From contig CAWFNG010000007.1 in NCBI GenBank assembly GCA_963817135.1, forward strand, positions 1 through 64,000: a stretch of 64,000 nt of DNA, given 5' to 3'. A program made the translations under genes and the position numbers. This stretch comes from VAZQ01 sp963817135. GTDB lineage: Bacteria; Pseudomonadota; Alphaproteobacteria; Rhizobiales; Xanthobacteraceae. The notes beneath the pieces were generated by a model that saw nothing but the letters and a program-made list of their open reading frames with translations, was not told the origin of the DNA and ran no database searches. Positions 1-8,408 of this stretch are shown piece after piece; within the stretch, counting starts at the first letter, position 1; each line of letters begins with the position of its first letter.

Positions 1-905
1 CCACTGCATATCAGTTTTGCCAACGTTTTGCCTGAGGTCGACCTCGAACCCGTTGCGAAACTCCTGGCCGAGACTGCGTGCGTCTTCGGTGATACTGGAA
101 ATGGACGTGCTGGCATCGGAATGAGCGTTCCCAATAACCAGGGCCACACGTGCCTCGTTGTTTGTCGCGACACCGGCAGGTGCTTGGTGGAAGCTGGTGG
201 AGCTTTTGTTGTGATAGATCGGCAGGGGCTTTATAGGAAGCTGGTGGGGTGTTTGTCGCCAGAGCCGCAGGTGGTTTATAGGAGACTGGTGGGCTGTTTC
301 CTTGATGAAAATACTGGAAGGAAAGTGCCGATACAACAGCTATGACAGCGATCGTTCCAAGCACGCCTACCGAGATCCATTCTGCTTATAGTTTTTCCGA
401 CTTTTCCTTGTTCTTTCTTTTTGATGCTAACAAGATGATCCACCGAACGGATCAGACGATCGGCATGTTGGTGAAAGTCTCGACCCGAATTGACTGTTGC
501 TGTGTTGTAGAAGGAAAATTTTTGTAGACTTTCAGGCAGGTCCTGCGGCTTAGGCATTTCAGCGCCTTCAACCAAAACAGGAACGACCGGAATTGCTCTT
601 TCTAATCCGCCATTTCGAGCTCCACGCGAAAGTCGAATTGTTTTTTTCTCATTAATCCTAGCATGCCGCCTTTCCTGGATTCCCCGCCACAGGGCCAATC
701 ACTGCCAGCAGGATGTCATTCTTCAGCAGCTCATTTTTAATCTGCTCTCTAAAATCCATCCCTACCGGAACACTGTCGATGTCCATGAATATTGAGTTAG
801 CGCCGTAATGGGCAGCTAACTTGTCTCGGATACGGCCCTAATGGCATCCGAAATTCTGCCGGCGGCAGGAGTTTCGCGATCCGTGGCATTCTAGGTCGTC
901 GCGAT
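1..905 (-). pseudogene. Decayed TIR - membrane helix - caspase-like protein (runs off left edge)
   Basis: Read on the minus strand, several frames together spell one protein. A TIR_2 domain comes first: remnant of the RR loop near 850-880, then GRIRDKLAAHYGANSIFMDI and GMDFREQIKNELLKND, then DFRVELEMA and ERAIPVVPVLVEGAEMP in other frames. A membrane helix follows (VLGTIAVIAVVSALSFQYF, about 364-308), then a proline-rich linker, then the start of a caspase/peptidase C14 fold (RVALVIGNAHSDAS, DARSLGQEFRNGFEVDL) open to base 1. There is an in-frame TAG before GRIRDKL and at least four further frame changes. Known: TIR domains are often NAD-cleaving and C14 domains are proteases, both used in bacterial defence. 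The catalytic His and Cys of the caspase part would lie outside the window. The copy here cannot make the full protein. Confidence 0.75.
156..292 (-). repeat. Three imperfect ~45-bp tandem repeats in the linker of the TIR-caspase relic
   Basis: On the minus strand copies begin at 292, 247 and 200, each with CCACCAG(T/C)(C/T)TCC. Copies 1 and 2 encode PPVSYKPPAALATNT and PPASYKAPADLSQQ. The third (CCACCAGCTTCCACCAAGCA) is out of register with the second by two bases, and the frame that leads into the caspase domain is entered here. Confidence 0.7.
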
Positions 906-1290
906 GATTCCGGAATATAGCCAAATCGCTTCTGCTCTTCCATTGTAAATCTCTCCCACTCGAAGGATGTGAAAGTCGTGGGCGCACTTGGAAATTTCGC
1001 GTGACAACGGCCAGTTTGGGCAAACGGCTAGTTGACTTAGCTGAATTAATGGTCCGTGCGCGAATACTAATGCTTACCGAATATCTCTACTCGTTGCAGG
1101 AAAAAGTAGCGATCTAGGTCACAGATCGCGAGAGGGCTTAACCGACTTGCCTTCGATCCAGAACGAGTTCGACACGACAGCGAAATAACATTGGCTAGAT
1201 AACAAAATGGGCTGCCCAATCAAGAGGCAGCCCCACCGCTCGGCAACACAGAATTAGTTTATGAATGCAAGCGGCTCCTGTGCCTGCATC
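906..1290. other. Gap without a recognisable gene
   Basis: AT-rich spacer between two pseudogenes. No convincing start with ribosome binding site and no RNA gene was seen. It would contain the promoter and start of the TIR gene, whose first codons I could not identify. Confidence 0.4.
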
Positions 1291-1670
1291 TCACTTACAG
1301 TAGCAGGTTGCGCCGGAAGCTCGGAGCACTGTTGCCTGCTGACCTTCAACCAAGCCCGTCAAGAGCACAATCTGACCGTCTGGAAATTCCAATGCATCGT
1401 GATGCATATGGGGGTTGTCCTTGTTGATTTGCCGGAAGATGGCGGTCGTGTGATTGATTGTACCCCCTTTCCAACCAAAGAACCGGCGAGGCTGACAACT
1501 CACCTTGGTTGTAAAGGCGAGCTCCGTTCCGGGAAGAACGGGAACGGCCACATTCGCGTTCTCCGGCGCAGCAAAACCTATCGTACCAGTGTTGAAGTGG
1601 AGCGAGTTGTCAGTTTGTCGCCAACCTTGGCAGGTCGTGACCTAACATTGTGTAAGCTATAATCGCACAT
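1291..1670 (-). pseudogene. Frameshifted conserved alphaproteobacterial protein starting MCDYSLH
   Basis: An ATG at 1670, preceded by GGAGG eight bases upstream, starts MCDYSLHNVRSRPAKVGDKL and then meets a stop. The remainder continues in another frame: NTGTIGFAAPENANVAV, VLPGTELAFTTKVS, HHDALEFPDGQIVLLTGLVE, ending at 1291. I recall a conserved alphaproteobacterial family of unknown function with this same opening and the HHDALEFPDGQ block, about 110-130 residues long. The frame change lies near 1600 and corresponds to a one-base loss or two-base gain. It sits beside the TIR relic in the same AT-rich decaying stretch. Function unknown. Confidence 0.65.
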
Positions 1671-1822
1671 GCTGAAGACCTCCGTTGTTGTCTCCAGCCC
1701 CGACCGACAAAAAGCGAGAATTGTGCCTTGAGCCAATGGCTACCTAGGCTTGCCCATGACAGCACAGTCGAGTGGTGAAATCAACGGCAACTACCCATTG
1801 ACTACCATCATGCCGTAACAGC

Positions 1823-1933
1823 CTACCTTTGCTGCCCTTCCATGTCTGGGACTGCGACTGACCATGCGCCTGTGACGAGGAGCAGAGTTAGAGTTAAGCT
1901 CGCGATCACAATGATTTCCGTCGGCATGAACAT
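1823..1933 (-). CDS. Possible 36-residue single-helix membrane protein
   Basis: A small open frame beginning MFMPTEIIVIASLTLTLLLV and ending DMEGQQR. One hydrophobic segment of about 18 residues fills its first half. It would be divergent from the methyltransferase-like gene at 1961. No good ribosome binding site is seen, so this rests only on the membrane-helix composition. Confidence 0.28.
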   Translation of the reverse strand: MFMPTEIIVIASLTLTLLLVTGAWSVAVPDMEGQQR

Positions 1934-1960
1934 GACTTGCACAAAAAGCTAATCGCCTTA

Positions 1961-2473
1961 ATGAATGAGCCACGCGACAATCCCGGCGTAATCGCGCCTC
2001 CACCGCTGATTGCGCTCGCGACTTTACTCGTCGGTCTGGCGCTCGATTGGTTTTTGCCAGCATTCATGGTGTCGGGGATTCTTTGGCTTCGAACGCGATT
2101 GATTATTGGCGGAATCTTCATTGCCATAGGCGCAGCAATAGCCATTGTTGCCTTTCGCAGCTTCGTGCAAGCGGGGACCAACGTTGAACCGTGGAAACCG
2201 TCTCTTAGGCTTGTGACCGGAGGAATTTTTGCCTGGATGCGAAATCCAATGTACGTCGCGCTCATCCTGTTACTTGCCGGAGTAGCTATCGCGCTTGGGT
2301 CCGATTGGATACTTGTTCTGCTACTGCTAGCAGCACTGATCCTGCATTTCGGCGTTGTTAAGCGCGAGGAACGTTATCTAACCGCGAAATTTGGCGACAC
2401 CTATCTCGACTATATGAGTAAAGTACCACGGTATGGATTGCCAACGGTCAGGCACTCACGGCAAAGCGCCTAA
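1961..2473 (+). CDS. Isoprenylcysteine carboxyl methyltransferase (ICMT)-family membrane protein
   Basis: Integral membrane protein of about 170 residues with four to five hydrophobic segments (ALATLLVGLALDWFLP, LIIGGIFIAIGAAIAIV, ALILLLAGVAIALGS, WILVLLLLAALILHFGV). The C-terminal part has the family hallmarks: RNPMY, then an EER near the end of a helix, and YLDYMSKVPRYG. Members methylate lipids or small substrates using SAM; in bacteria the substrate is usually unknown. I prefer the ATG at 1961 over an upstream TTG at 1937 because the added residues are polar and not family-like. It stands alone between decayed genes and a tRNA scar. Confidence 0.75.
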   Translation: MNEPRDNPGVIAPPPLIALATLLVGLALDWFLPAFMVSGILWLRTRLIIGGIFIAIGAAIAIVAFRSFVQAGTNVEPWKPSLRLVTGGIFAWMRNPMYVALILLLAGVAIALGSDWILVLLLLAALILHFGVVKREERYLTAKFGDTYLDYMSKVPRYGLPTVRHSRQSA

Positions 2474-2888
2474 TGTGGTCCTTGCCTATTTACCCAATAT
2501 CGTTGGTATTCGTTCCTACGTTGCGTCCTTTCCGCCTTCGAGAATATCATTTTGGTCACCGGAATAATCTTCTTCCGGGTAGATTTAGCAATCCCGTCAG
2601 GTCGGCCGCGTTGTAGGTGCTTGCCCACCAATAATCGTCTGTTGGTTCTATTGGAGAAGCCCAGGCGCGGCTGCTCGACGGCTTGGCGTGCACCCAGCAT
2701 GGCGCTGATGACCGTCGCAACATCGGGGGGCCGGAATCGAGCCTCGCGAAATTAGGAGCGGTCTTGCTCATCCAGCAACTTTTAAGCGCGAATCGTGGTT
2801 GGGAAATCTAGGATAACCTATTGATGCGAAAGCCGCGATTTAGGCGCCGTTTGGGAAAAAAATGTCGAAGAATCAATGTGAGACTGAG
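2474..2888. other. Non-coding or decayed stretch before the tRNA fragment
   Basis: Short overlapping frames on both strands, none with family-like sequence or a ribosome binding site. It reads like the eroded end of an integrated element. Confidence 0.4.
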
Positions 2889-2934
2889 GACTCTGACTCC
2901 GTTAATCTAGGTTCGAATCCTAGTGCCCCAGCCA
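2889..2934 (+). other. 3' fragment of tRNA-Gln(CUG), probable attachment-site scar
   Basis: GGACTCTGACTCCG carries the anticodon loop CUCUGAC (anticodon CUG). After a short variable region comes a perfect T arm, CTAGG-TTCGAAT-CCTAG, then TGCCCCA-G-CCA. The acceptor end fits glutamine tRNAs beginning TGGGGCG. No D arm or 5' acceptor strand is found upstream: the preceding bases (AAAAAAATGTCGAAGAATCA) do not fold with it. Integrases commonly target tRNA 3' ends and displace the original 3' half. The fragment's orientation predicts an intact tRNA-Gln to the left, beyond the window. Confidence 0.75.
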
Positions 2935-3082
2935 ACGACTAACTAATTGATAAGGTGGTTGTTTTCGTTCTTTTGATTGAGTCAGCATGGCGCGCACTGT
3001 AAAAGGTTCGTCTCATGTGCGAGCTAGTAACTAGCGAATCACAACCATTCCTTCGGCTCGCCATACCGACACGCGAGATTTG

Positions 3083-5488
3083 TCAGGGCGGCTTCAAACA
3101 ATTCGAGGTGCTTTTCATCACGTCCCATGCGGCCTGCAGCCGAGGTGCATTTTCGTTTGCGTTCTTAGTGCCCTCCGTCTGTTGATGCAGATGCCGCTGC
3201 ACTGGCGAGGACAGCCACCAACTCATCGACACTGCGCGCGAGCGATTGGAGGTTTCCTCAGGCTGCGGCCATACCCGCACATGCGTCATCGTCACCTCGC
3301 AGGTCGGCAAGGCGCCGCGCAGTGAGCTTCGGAGTTGGTCAACCCCCAGGATGCCATGGGCCGTTCGGGTGTTGGTGACCGTTACAACCGGCGTGACCAC
3401 GTCGGTTACCGGTTCGCTGGTACTGACGGCGGCTCGTGCCTTTTGCAACTGTGTGGCGCGCTGCGCCATCCGCCGTTCCTTCGCCGTTGAATCCGAGTCA
3501 TTAGCGGGGTCGAGCAGATCGTCAGGATCGTTTGAGATGACAAGTACGAAGGGCGCCAACTCCGGCTGCACAGCATGGACTGCTAGTGCCAATTCTTTGG
3601 CGCCGAGCGCACCGTAGTTTTCAAAATACCCACCGTCTACAATGCGGTCCACGATTGCCTGGTCCCGATTGCGGACAGTTCCAGGCGGCGAGATAAAAGG
3701 AAAGCGCGCAGAGTTATGTGCGGCCGTGCTTAGCTGTACATCGTCGAGCACTTCGCCCCGATGGAAGTATTTCAAAAGGAGGCGCTGGATAGTGCCAACC
3801 CAGGTTTCTGACGTTGCCGGGTACTTGAGCAGATCATGAAAGTGGTCTGCTTCAGCGAATAGCACGCAACCGGCCGGACGTTCCGACGTGGGGCAGCTTT
3901 CTATCGCACTCGTCCTGTAGTTCGGTAAGAGTGTCGTGGTAATAATACGGGCTCCCGTCGCCTCAGAGGTGCCGCTGAGAACGAGGATGGGAATCCAATG
4001 CTCGGCCCGAGGTTTCAAGGTCAGGGACGGACAGCCCAGCCCTTTGCAACTCATCGGCTCGCCAGCCGGATCAGGTCGCGTAACAATGGCCTCGTAGCGA
4101 TTCTTCCAAGAGTCTTCGAGGACCGCAGCTCTGTCACGCCATAGACCGAAAGGCAGCATGTCGTTGAAGGCAAAACCAAAAAAATCGGCACTCAAAAAGT
4201 CGCCACTGGTCAATGCCTCAAAGCAGTCGCGCCAATTGTTAATTGTAATACCCCACCACAACGGGAACGGGGATTGTGCGCACGGATGATCGTGGCTGTC
4301 TGCCTTCACCGCGAGGGCTGCCGCCACCATCACGGCCCCCATGGAACCGCCCGAAACCCCAGAAATGCCGAATAGTCTGTTTCGCACCGCGTTGGGATCA
4401 AGGCCGTGTTCGGAAGCCTCCTGCATGAAGTAGCCGATTATGCTGGCGGTAAAGAATGCGGCTCGGCTGGCACCCCCAGCGGCCGCAATAATGATAGGGC
4501 GTGGGCAGCTGACGGGACTATCTGCGCAGTTGTTCGAGCGCATCCACATCGTCACTGCCTCATTGAGCGCTAATCGACTGAAGTCCACGGAGCGCCCCGC
4601 CGTCCTCGTTGCATCAATGCGACGAACCGAATGGTTGTCCCCGAGCAGGACAGCGAGCGCGAATATCAGCACAAAAACCCCCGCAATCAGCGGAGCGTGC
4701 AACTGGCGTCCCGTGCCTGAAAGGTATGACAGAAATGGAAGCCAGCCACCCAAGATGAAAGGAACAGCCGTGGCGCGCGGGAAGAGCGAGGCGGCGAAAT
4801 CCGCCCCGAGAAGAAAGAAAGCAGCGAAAACAACAAAGATGATCGCGAGCAGCAGACGGCCGAGGTTCCGATCTGCCTCTTGCGGCGACCTCGGAGGGTC
4901 TGGAAGTCCGGGAGATATTGCACGCCAAAACGGCGCTAAGCGCTCATTGACCCTTTTTATTGCACGTAAGAGTGGCAGGTCTGCTTTTTGATCACGCTTT
5001 TCGACATACAGCCAAAATCCGGCCAATGCCAACAGCACGAGGATCGCCAATATTGCGAGCGACCGGTCAACCGCCATAATGACGGATGTCTCATCCAAGA
5101 TCGGCAGGTTGATATGCGATCGCCAAATCGCAATAAGCACCGCAACGAAAGTCAGAACACCCAAAAACCGGGGTACAAACCGCGCTACGATTTCGAGGAA
5201 ATGGTTCTGACCATCCTTTCGCGGAGCAATCAGGAGTTTCTGAAATCGCTCGTCGGTATCGAGGAGCAGGCGAGCTGCATAGTGGGTGGGCAACGTCCAC
5301 ACAAAGACCATCACAATCACAAACAGGAACATGCGCCAGGTGGGAAGTCGAGCAAACTCGACGAAGAGGTCCTGCGCTTGAGGCGCTAACCCAAGGACAA
5401 GCAGTCCGAGTCCCGTCATCACAACGGGTACACGGACGATCCAGACGATCAACGCGATTTGTAGGATGTTGTCCCAAACTCGCACCAT
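3083..5488 (-). CDS. Membrane-anchored patatin-like phospholipase
   Basis: 801 residues. About seven hydrophobic segments fill the first 290 residues. A patatin domain follows: IIIAAAGGASRAAFF (oxyanion-hole glycines and Arg, near 330), GISGVSGGSMG with the catalytic Ser of GxSxG (near 370), and VDGGYFENYGALG with the catalytic Asp (near 640). The dyad is intact, so a lipid acyl hydrolase acting at the inner membrane is likely. The C-terminal 130 residues are polar. It lies directly beside the tRNA scar and has no partner gene on its strand. Patatin domains also serve as effectors in CBASS defence, but no nucleotide cyclase is seen here, so that role is not supported. Confidence 0.85.
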   Translation of the reverse strand: MVRVWDNILQIALIVWIVRVPVVMTGLGLLVLGLAPQAQDLFVEFARLPTWRMFLFVIVMVFVWTLPTHYAARLLLDTDERFQKLLIAPRKDGQNHFLEIVARFVPRFLGVLTFVAVLIAIWRSHINLPILDETSVIMAVDRSLAILAILVLLALAGFWLYVEKRDQKADLPLLRAIKRVNERLAPFWRAISPGLPDPPRSPQEADRNLGRLLLAIIFVVFAAFFLLGADFAASLFPRATAVPFILGGWLPFLSYLSGTGRQLHAPLIAGVFVLIFALAVLLGDNHSVRRIDATRTAGRSVDFSRLALNEAVTMWMRSNNCADSPVSCPRPIIIAAAGGASRAAFFTASIIGYFMQEASEHGLDPNAVRNRLFGISGVSGGSMGAVMVAAALAVKADSHDHPCAQSPFPLWWGITINNWRDCFEALTSGDFLSADFFGFAFNDMLPFGLWRDRAAVLEDSWKNRYEAIVTRPDPAGEPMSCKGLGCPSLTLKPRAEHWIPILVLSGTSEATGARIITTTLLPNYRTSAIESCPTSERPAGCVLFAEADHFHDLLKYPATSETWVGTIQRLLLKYFHRGEVLDDVQLSTAAHNSARFPFISPPGTVRNRDQAIVDRIVDGGYFENYGALGAKELALAVHAVQPELAPFVLVISNDPDDLLDPANDSDSTAKERRMAQRATQLQKARAAVSTSEPVTDVVTPVVTVTNTRTAHGILGVDQLRSSLRGALPTCEVTMTHVRVWPQPEETSNRSRAVSMSWWLSSPVQRHLHQQTEGTKNANENAPRLQAAWDVMKSTSNCLKPP

Positions 5489-5726
5489 GGCTCAACTCTG
5501 ATCGATATGTGTTTCGTGGCTTTCGTCACGGGTGCTGGGCTCGAGTTTAACGAACCGGGCAGTTGACTTACAGAAGAAGGGTAAAGTCGCACTGTGATCT
5601 CGATGCGCCCTGCCCCTTGCTGGAAGTTCGGCACCGCGAGTAGAGTTCGCCATCTTTGCCGCCCAACAGGCGCACGCTGCTGCGGTCAGTTGTCACGTTC
5701 GAAGTCTATGGCAAGGAGACGCATCG

Positions 5727-6401
5727 ATGGATACACCGAGCATAAAGGACCTACGTCGTCGCCTGAATGAGGCCGAAGAAACCCAAGGTTGGATACATCA
5801 TGTCGCGGACCTCAAGAGCGGAAAATTACTGACCTTCCCGTTAGACCGCCCGATCGCGCCGACTTCCCGTGCGGAACGACTGTCCCACCTCGGCTTCCGC
5901 TTCGATCCGTCAGGCATTGGGGGAGTCTTCGGTGGACCCTCTTATACGCTCACTCCGAAGGCTCCGTATCAATCTTTTGGCCCCGCGTCCCTCAGTGCCA
6001 TGAACATCTATGCGTATGATGCTGATCGCGACGTCATCGTATGGTGGCTGCCCCAGGTTCTCCCCCCCGCCCAAAACCCTGAAATGCAATTCTACTTTGC
6101 CGCGCCGAATGTTAGCTCAGCTATCGTCACTATCTCGCTCCGAGGTGCGGCATGGCCCGGATTGCTAGGGCACGTCCGCATATTCAACCCGGACGTGACC
6201 ATTCCAAACCCGCAAGCAATCCGCATCCCGATCACCGACCCCACCACATACGCGCACACTATCGACCTCGGTTTCGGACCTACTCAATCCTCCCCAAATG
6301 AGGTTTTGGAGATTTGGATGTCATTCGAATCGGGAATCCAGTTCCTGTCATTTAGCTCGATCGTCTTCTGGGTGCCGCCGCCTGTGATCTTCGGCGGCTG
6401 A
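5727..6401 (+). CDS. Hypothetical protein, probably beta-rich
   Basis: 224 residues starting at an ATG preceded by AAGGAGA nine bases upstream. No signal peptide or membrane helix. The N-terminal 60 residues are charged (LRRRLNEAEETQGWIHH). The rest alternates hydrophobic and polar residues with many prolines and glycines, suggesting a beta-sandwich, and ends in VPPPVIFGG. I do not recognise the family. It is divergent from the patatin gene with a 238-base spacer. Confidence 0.6.
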   Translation: MDTPSIKDLRRRLNEAEETQGWIHHVADLKSGKLLTFPLDRPIAPTSRAERLSHLGFRFDPSGIGGVFGGPSYTLTPKAPYQSFGPASLSAMNIYAYDADRDVIVWWLPQVLPPAQNPEMQFYFAAPNVSSAIVTISLRGAAWPGLLGHVRIFNPDVTIPNPQAIRIPITDPTTYAHTIDLGFGPTQSSPNEVLEIWMSFESGIQFLSFSSIVFWVPPPVIFGG

Positions 6402-6577
6402 GCTGGCAACTGCCTGACCTGCGAACGACGGGATTTGCGAATGGCTTCCTCACCAGAGATAGCCGCAGCAGCCGCGAAGAACATCGCGAAATAATTCGCC
6501 TCATGCCCCCACGCGAGAGCAAGGCAGACGCACGAGGTGAAGCAGATGACCATGAGCTCGCGAACGGTCGCGTCCAT
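6284..6577 (-). CDS. Possible small membrane protein
   Basis: 97 residues beginning MDATVRELMVICFTSCVCLA. Two hydrophobic stretches (MVICFTSCVCLALAWG and YFAMFFAAAAAIS) are followed by a basic EEAIRKSRRSQVR and a polar tail. The tail overlaps the end of the 5727-6401 gene on the other strand by 118 bases. No ribosome binding site is visible before the ATG. Kept because the helix-plus-basic pattern is gene-like; it may be an antisense shadow. Confidence 0.3.
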   Translation of the reverse strand: MDATVRELMVICFTSCVCLALAWGHEANYFAMFFAAAAAISGEEAIRKSRRSQVRQLPAQPPKITGGGTQKTIELNDRNWIPDSNDIQISKTSFGED

Positions 6578-6631
6578 AGAGAGGTTCGCCGACGTCAGCG
6601 ACCTTGTGCATGTGTGGTCTCTGTCGGCCAT

Positions 6632-7018
6632 GTCCAGGTCGATAAAATTGTCGCGACGTTTCCGCGAGCTAGCGCGATCTGCGTGCGTCTCTGCAGCCCA
6701 AATTTCTCGTTGTTAGGCGATCTCAGCCGCATTTTGCGTGCCAGTCTCAGGCCGCGAAAATTCAATTTCCAAATAGCGAAGCCCAGAGACCAAGTTAGAA
6801 GTCCGAAGAGACTGGTTCGATGAGCCGCGGTTCCGCTTTATCGGCGCGAGCACACATAATGGAGGACATTACCTAACCGCTGCTTCGGGATGCTACAGCC
6901 GCATCGGCGTGCGTTGACGTGCCGCAACCAATGCCTTGATCGCATGTGTTCATGTAGCTGGCAGGCCATGCGTGTGCTAGCGTCCGCTGGCCTCGATTGC
7001 ATAGGAGGAGAGCACGGA
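6632..7018. other. Gap upstream of the ABC transporter operon
   Basis: No gene-like frame. It ends in a strong ribosome binding site, AGGAGGAGAGCACGGA, directly before the receptor gene, so the operon promoter should lie in this stretch. I could not identify it. Confidence 0.4.
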
Positions 7019-8293
7019 ATGCAAATTGTAGCGAAGCTATTGAGCGCTGCGTTAGCGATGGCGGCCTTGGCCGCACAGTCCGGCACAGCCGGCGCGCAGG
7101 AGCCCATCCGAATCGGCGTGCTTCAGCCTATGACCGGACCGGCTACCAAGAACGGGACGGAGAATTACACCGCCATGCAGATCGCCCGCGATATGATCAA
7201 CGAGCGCGGCGGCATCAACGGCAGGAAGGTCGAGTTGCTGCTGGCGGACATTCCCAACCCGACCGCCGCGGTCAGCGAAACAGAACGCCTGATCACCAAG
7301 GAAGGGGTGAAGATGACGCTGGGTTCGGGCGTATCGCAGCTCGCAATTCCGGTGAGCCAGACTTCGGAACGCCACGGCGTTTTTCATTGGGAAACCGCCG
7401 GTGCCGCCGACATCATCACCAAGCGTGGTTTCAAATACACATTTCAGGTCGGCCCGGCAGGGCGACGGTATGCCGAGGCCGCGGTCGATTTCACGGGCGA
7501 GGAACTGACGAAGCGACTCGGCAAGTCCCTTGCCGACCTGCGCGTCGCGCTGCTGTGGGAAAACCGCGCCTTCGGCAAGTCGGTCGGCGATGCGGTGCGT
7601 CCCTATGCCAAGCAGAAGGGGCTCAACCTGGTCTATGACGAGGGCTACGACCAAATGTCCACTGACATGACGCCGATTGTCCAGCGGCTCAAGGACGTCA
7701 AGCCCGACGTGCTGATTGCGATCTCGTTTCCGAACGACGCCGTGTTGTTCCAGCGCAAGGCCAAGGAGCTGGATTTCAATGTCGGCGCCATGGTCGGAGT
7801 GAGCGCCGGCTACTCGAATCCCGATCTGCGGGATTCCATTGGCGACATGGTGAACGGTATCTTCGTTTCGGACTTTGCGGCCCGGGTCAATCCAAAGGCA
7901 CTCAAGCCCGAGACGGTCAAGGTGGCGGAGGAGTTCTTCCGCCGCTACGACGAGAAGATGAAACGGCCCCCGGCGGGACATGCCTCCTCCTCCTTCTCTG
8001 GGACATGGGGGTTGTTCACCGAAGTCATCCCAAAGGCGAAGAGCGTCGAGCCTGCAGAGCTGCGCGAGATCGCGCTCAAGCTCGATCTGCCGCAAGGAAG
8101 TCTCGCCAACGGCAGCGGCATCAAGTTCACGAATAACGACTGGCCGACCGATCCCAAGGATGCCGGACAGAATTTGCGCGCCTCGATCGGCGTATGGCAG
8201 TGGCAGAAGAACGGCAACAATCAGGTCTTCCCCAAGGAGCTGGCAACGCACGACCTGGAGATGGTGCCCTTGCCGAATTGGAGCCAGCGCTGA
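7019..8293 (+). CDS. ABC transporter substrate-binding protein, branched-chain amino acid (LivK-like) type
   Basis: 424 residues from an ATG with GGAGGAG upstream. Longer in-frame starts add only non-family sequence. The N-terminus (MQIVAKLLSAALAMAALAAQ, cleavage near AGA-QE) is a signal peptide, and the mature protein starts IRIGVLQPMTGPAT, the standard opening of periplasmic binding fold I receptors. ERGGINGRKVELL and SETERLITKEGVKMTLGSG are further hallmarks. It is the receptor for the importer encoded next. The class binds amino acids, amides, urea or aromatic acids. Neighbouring RidA, cysteine hydrolase and amidohydrolase genes suggest a nitrogen-containing substrate, but its identity cannot be read from the sequence. 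Confidence 0.88.
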   Translation: MQIVAKLLSAALAMAALAAQSGTAGAQEPIRIGVLQPMTGPATKNGTENYTAMQIARDMINERGGINGRKVELLLADIPNPTAAVSETERLITKEGVKMTLGSGVSQLAIPVSQTSERHGVFHWETAGAADIITKRGFKYTFQVGPAGRRYAEAAVDFTGEELTKRLGKSLADLRVALLWENRAFGKSVGDAVRPYAKQKGLNLVYDEGYDQMSTDMTPIVQRLKDVKPDVLIAISFPNDAVLFQRKAKELDFNVGAMVGVSAGYSNPDLRDSIGDMVNGIFVSDFAARVNPKALKPETVKVAEEFFRRYDEKMKRPPAGHASSSFSGTWGLFTEVIPKAKSVEPAELREIALKLDLPQGSLANGSGIKFTNNDWPTDPKDAGQNLRASIGVWQWQKNGNNQVFPKELATHDLEMVPLPNWSQR

Positions 8294-8408
8294 GTGCCGA
8301 CGGCTGGTCCGCAGCCGATGAGACCTTTTACGTCATGGCCGGAATCGATGGCCGGGATTCACGCGGCACCTGCGGTCACGACAGTGGAAACGTTCTGAAC
8401 ACTGACCA

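Noticed and set aside
1261..1662. 133-residue plus-strand frame
   Set aside because: Antisense to the MCDYSLH-type pseudogene, whose sequence is recognisable on the minus strand.
3083..6401. CBASS or other known defence operon built on the patatin gene
   Set aside because: No CD-NTase, ubiquitin-like or nucleotide-cyclase partner nearby; only the patatin domain itself fits.
7052..8251. 399-residue minus-strand frame over the Liv receptor
   Set aside because: Antisense shadow; the plus-strand product has a signal peptide and receptor motifs.
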